DNA of 64,000 nt, from positions 62,001 to 126,000 of the forward strand of contig CAIUMH010000093.1 of assembly GCA_903900235.1 (NCBI GenBank), read 5' to 3'. Shown one piece after another: positions 63,418-64,000 of this stretch (positions are counted from its first letter, which is position 1; each line of letters opens with the position of its first letter). A program made the position numbers and the translations under genes. This DNA is from an uncultured Actinomycetes bacterium. GTDB taxonomy: Bacteria; Actinomycetota; Acidimicrobiia; Acidimicrobiales; RAAP-2. The notes beneath the pieces are model-generated. The model did no database searches and was not told where the DNA came from. It worked only from the letters and a program-made list of their open reading frames with translations.

Positions 63418-64000
<583 letters not shown>

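Overview
The window is high-GC bacterial DNA, densely packed and mostly free of mobile DNA. It looks like a member of the Actinomycetota, and the mix of families suggests class Acidimicrobiia. The signs are MurT/GatD, a PimB-like mannosyltransferase, two F420/FMN luciferase-like oxidoreductases, a nitroreductase-like DsbA protein of the mycothiol-dependent type, a group II truncated haemoglobin, LAXTG sorting signals, a DUF4287 protein and an archaeal/eukaryal-type prolyl-tRNA synthetase. The class assignment is an inference from gene content and codon use; no rRNA gene is present.

Left part (1-12.1 kb): the end of a peptidoglycan-amidation operon (HAD-acyltransferase fusion, murT, gatD); a LysR regulator; a run of plus-strand enzymes (DNA glycosylase, M20 peptidase, DsbA-like protein, dienelactone hydrolase) meeting a metallo-beta-lactamase-fold hydrolase; a duplicated-repeat membrane protein; and a DEAD-box RNA helicase fused to a cold-shock domain.

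Accessory and envelope part (12.1-30.6 kb): genes here are more loosely spaced and often exported. They include a secreted pentapeptide-repeat protein, a dead remnant of a LAXTG surface protein, an MFS transporter, a secreted C39-like peptidase, tRNA-Val, a DnaQ-type exonuclease, a RecB-type nuclease, a Gmad2-like lipoprotein, a copper monooxygenase-like lipoprotein with a TetR regulator, and an intact glycine-rich LAXTG protein.

Housekeeping part (30.6-48.8 kb): the B12-dependent ribonucleotide reductase NrdJ with an upstream pair of NrdR-like boxes, glycerol kinase, two lipid or sugar enzymes, and a long minus-strand run (PH-domain protein, zinc ribbon, thioredoxin-like protein, Cys-rich protein, GT4 mannosyltransferase, SRPBCC, ROK glucokinase, LLM oxidoreductase, alaC). 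Divergent to it lies a roughly 1000-residue SpaA-repeat surface protein whose last repeat and LAQTG anchor are cut off by a one-base frameshift. Next come a protein built of 14 nonapeptide repeats paired with an RDD membrane protein, an enoyl-CoA hydratase and a truncated haemoglobin.

tRNA-Gly island (48.9-52.3 kb): tRNA-Gly(TCC) is followed by an excisionase-like HTH protein, a truncated integrase, an FkbM methyltransferase with unusual codon use, and a heavily mutated IS3-family element whose two inverted repeats can still be seen.

Right part (52.3-64 kb): DUF4287, two medium-chain dehydrogenases, an esterase in tandem with a second MFS transporter (paralogue of the one at 15.2-16.9 kb), a PAP2 phosphatase, a second single-Cys DsbA protein, a luciferase-like oxidoreductase, then the overlapping purK-purE-YdjC operon and the start of proS. 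The observations most worth following are the split adhesin and the LAXTG family, the nonapeptide-repeat/RDD pair, the YdjC-like protein that has lost metal ligands, the copper monooxygenase lipoprotein, and the two MFS paralogues with a large exported loop.
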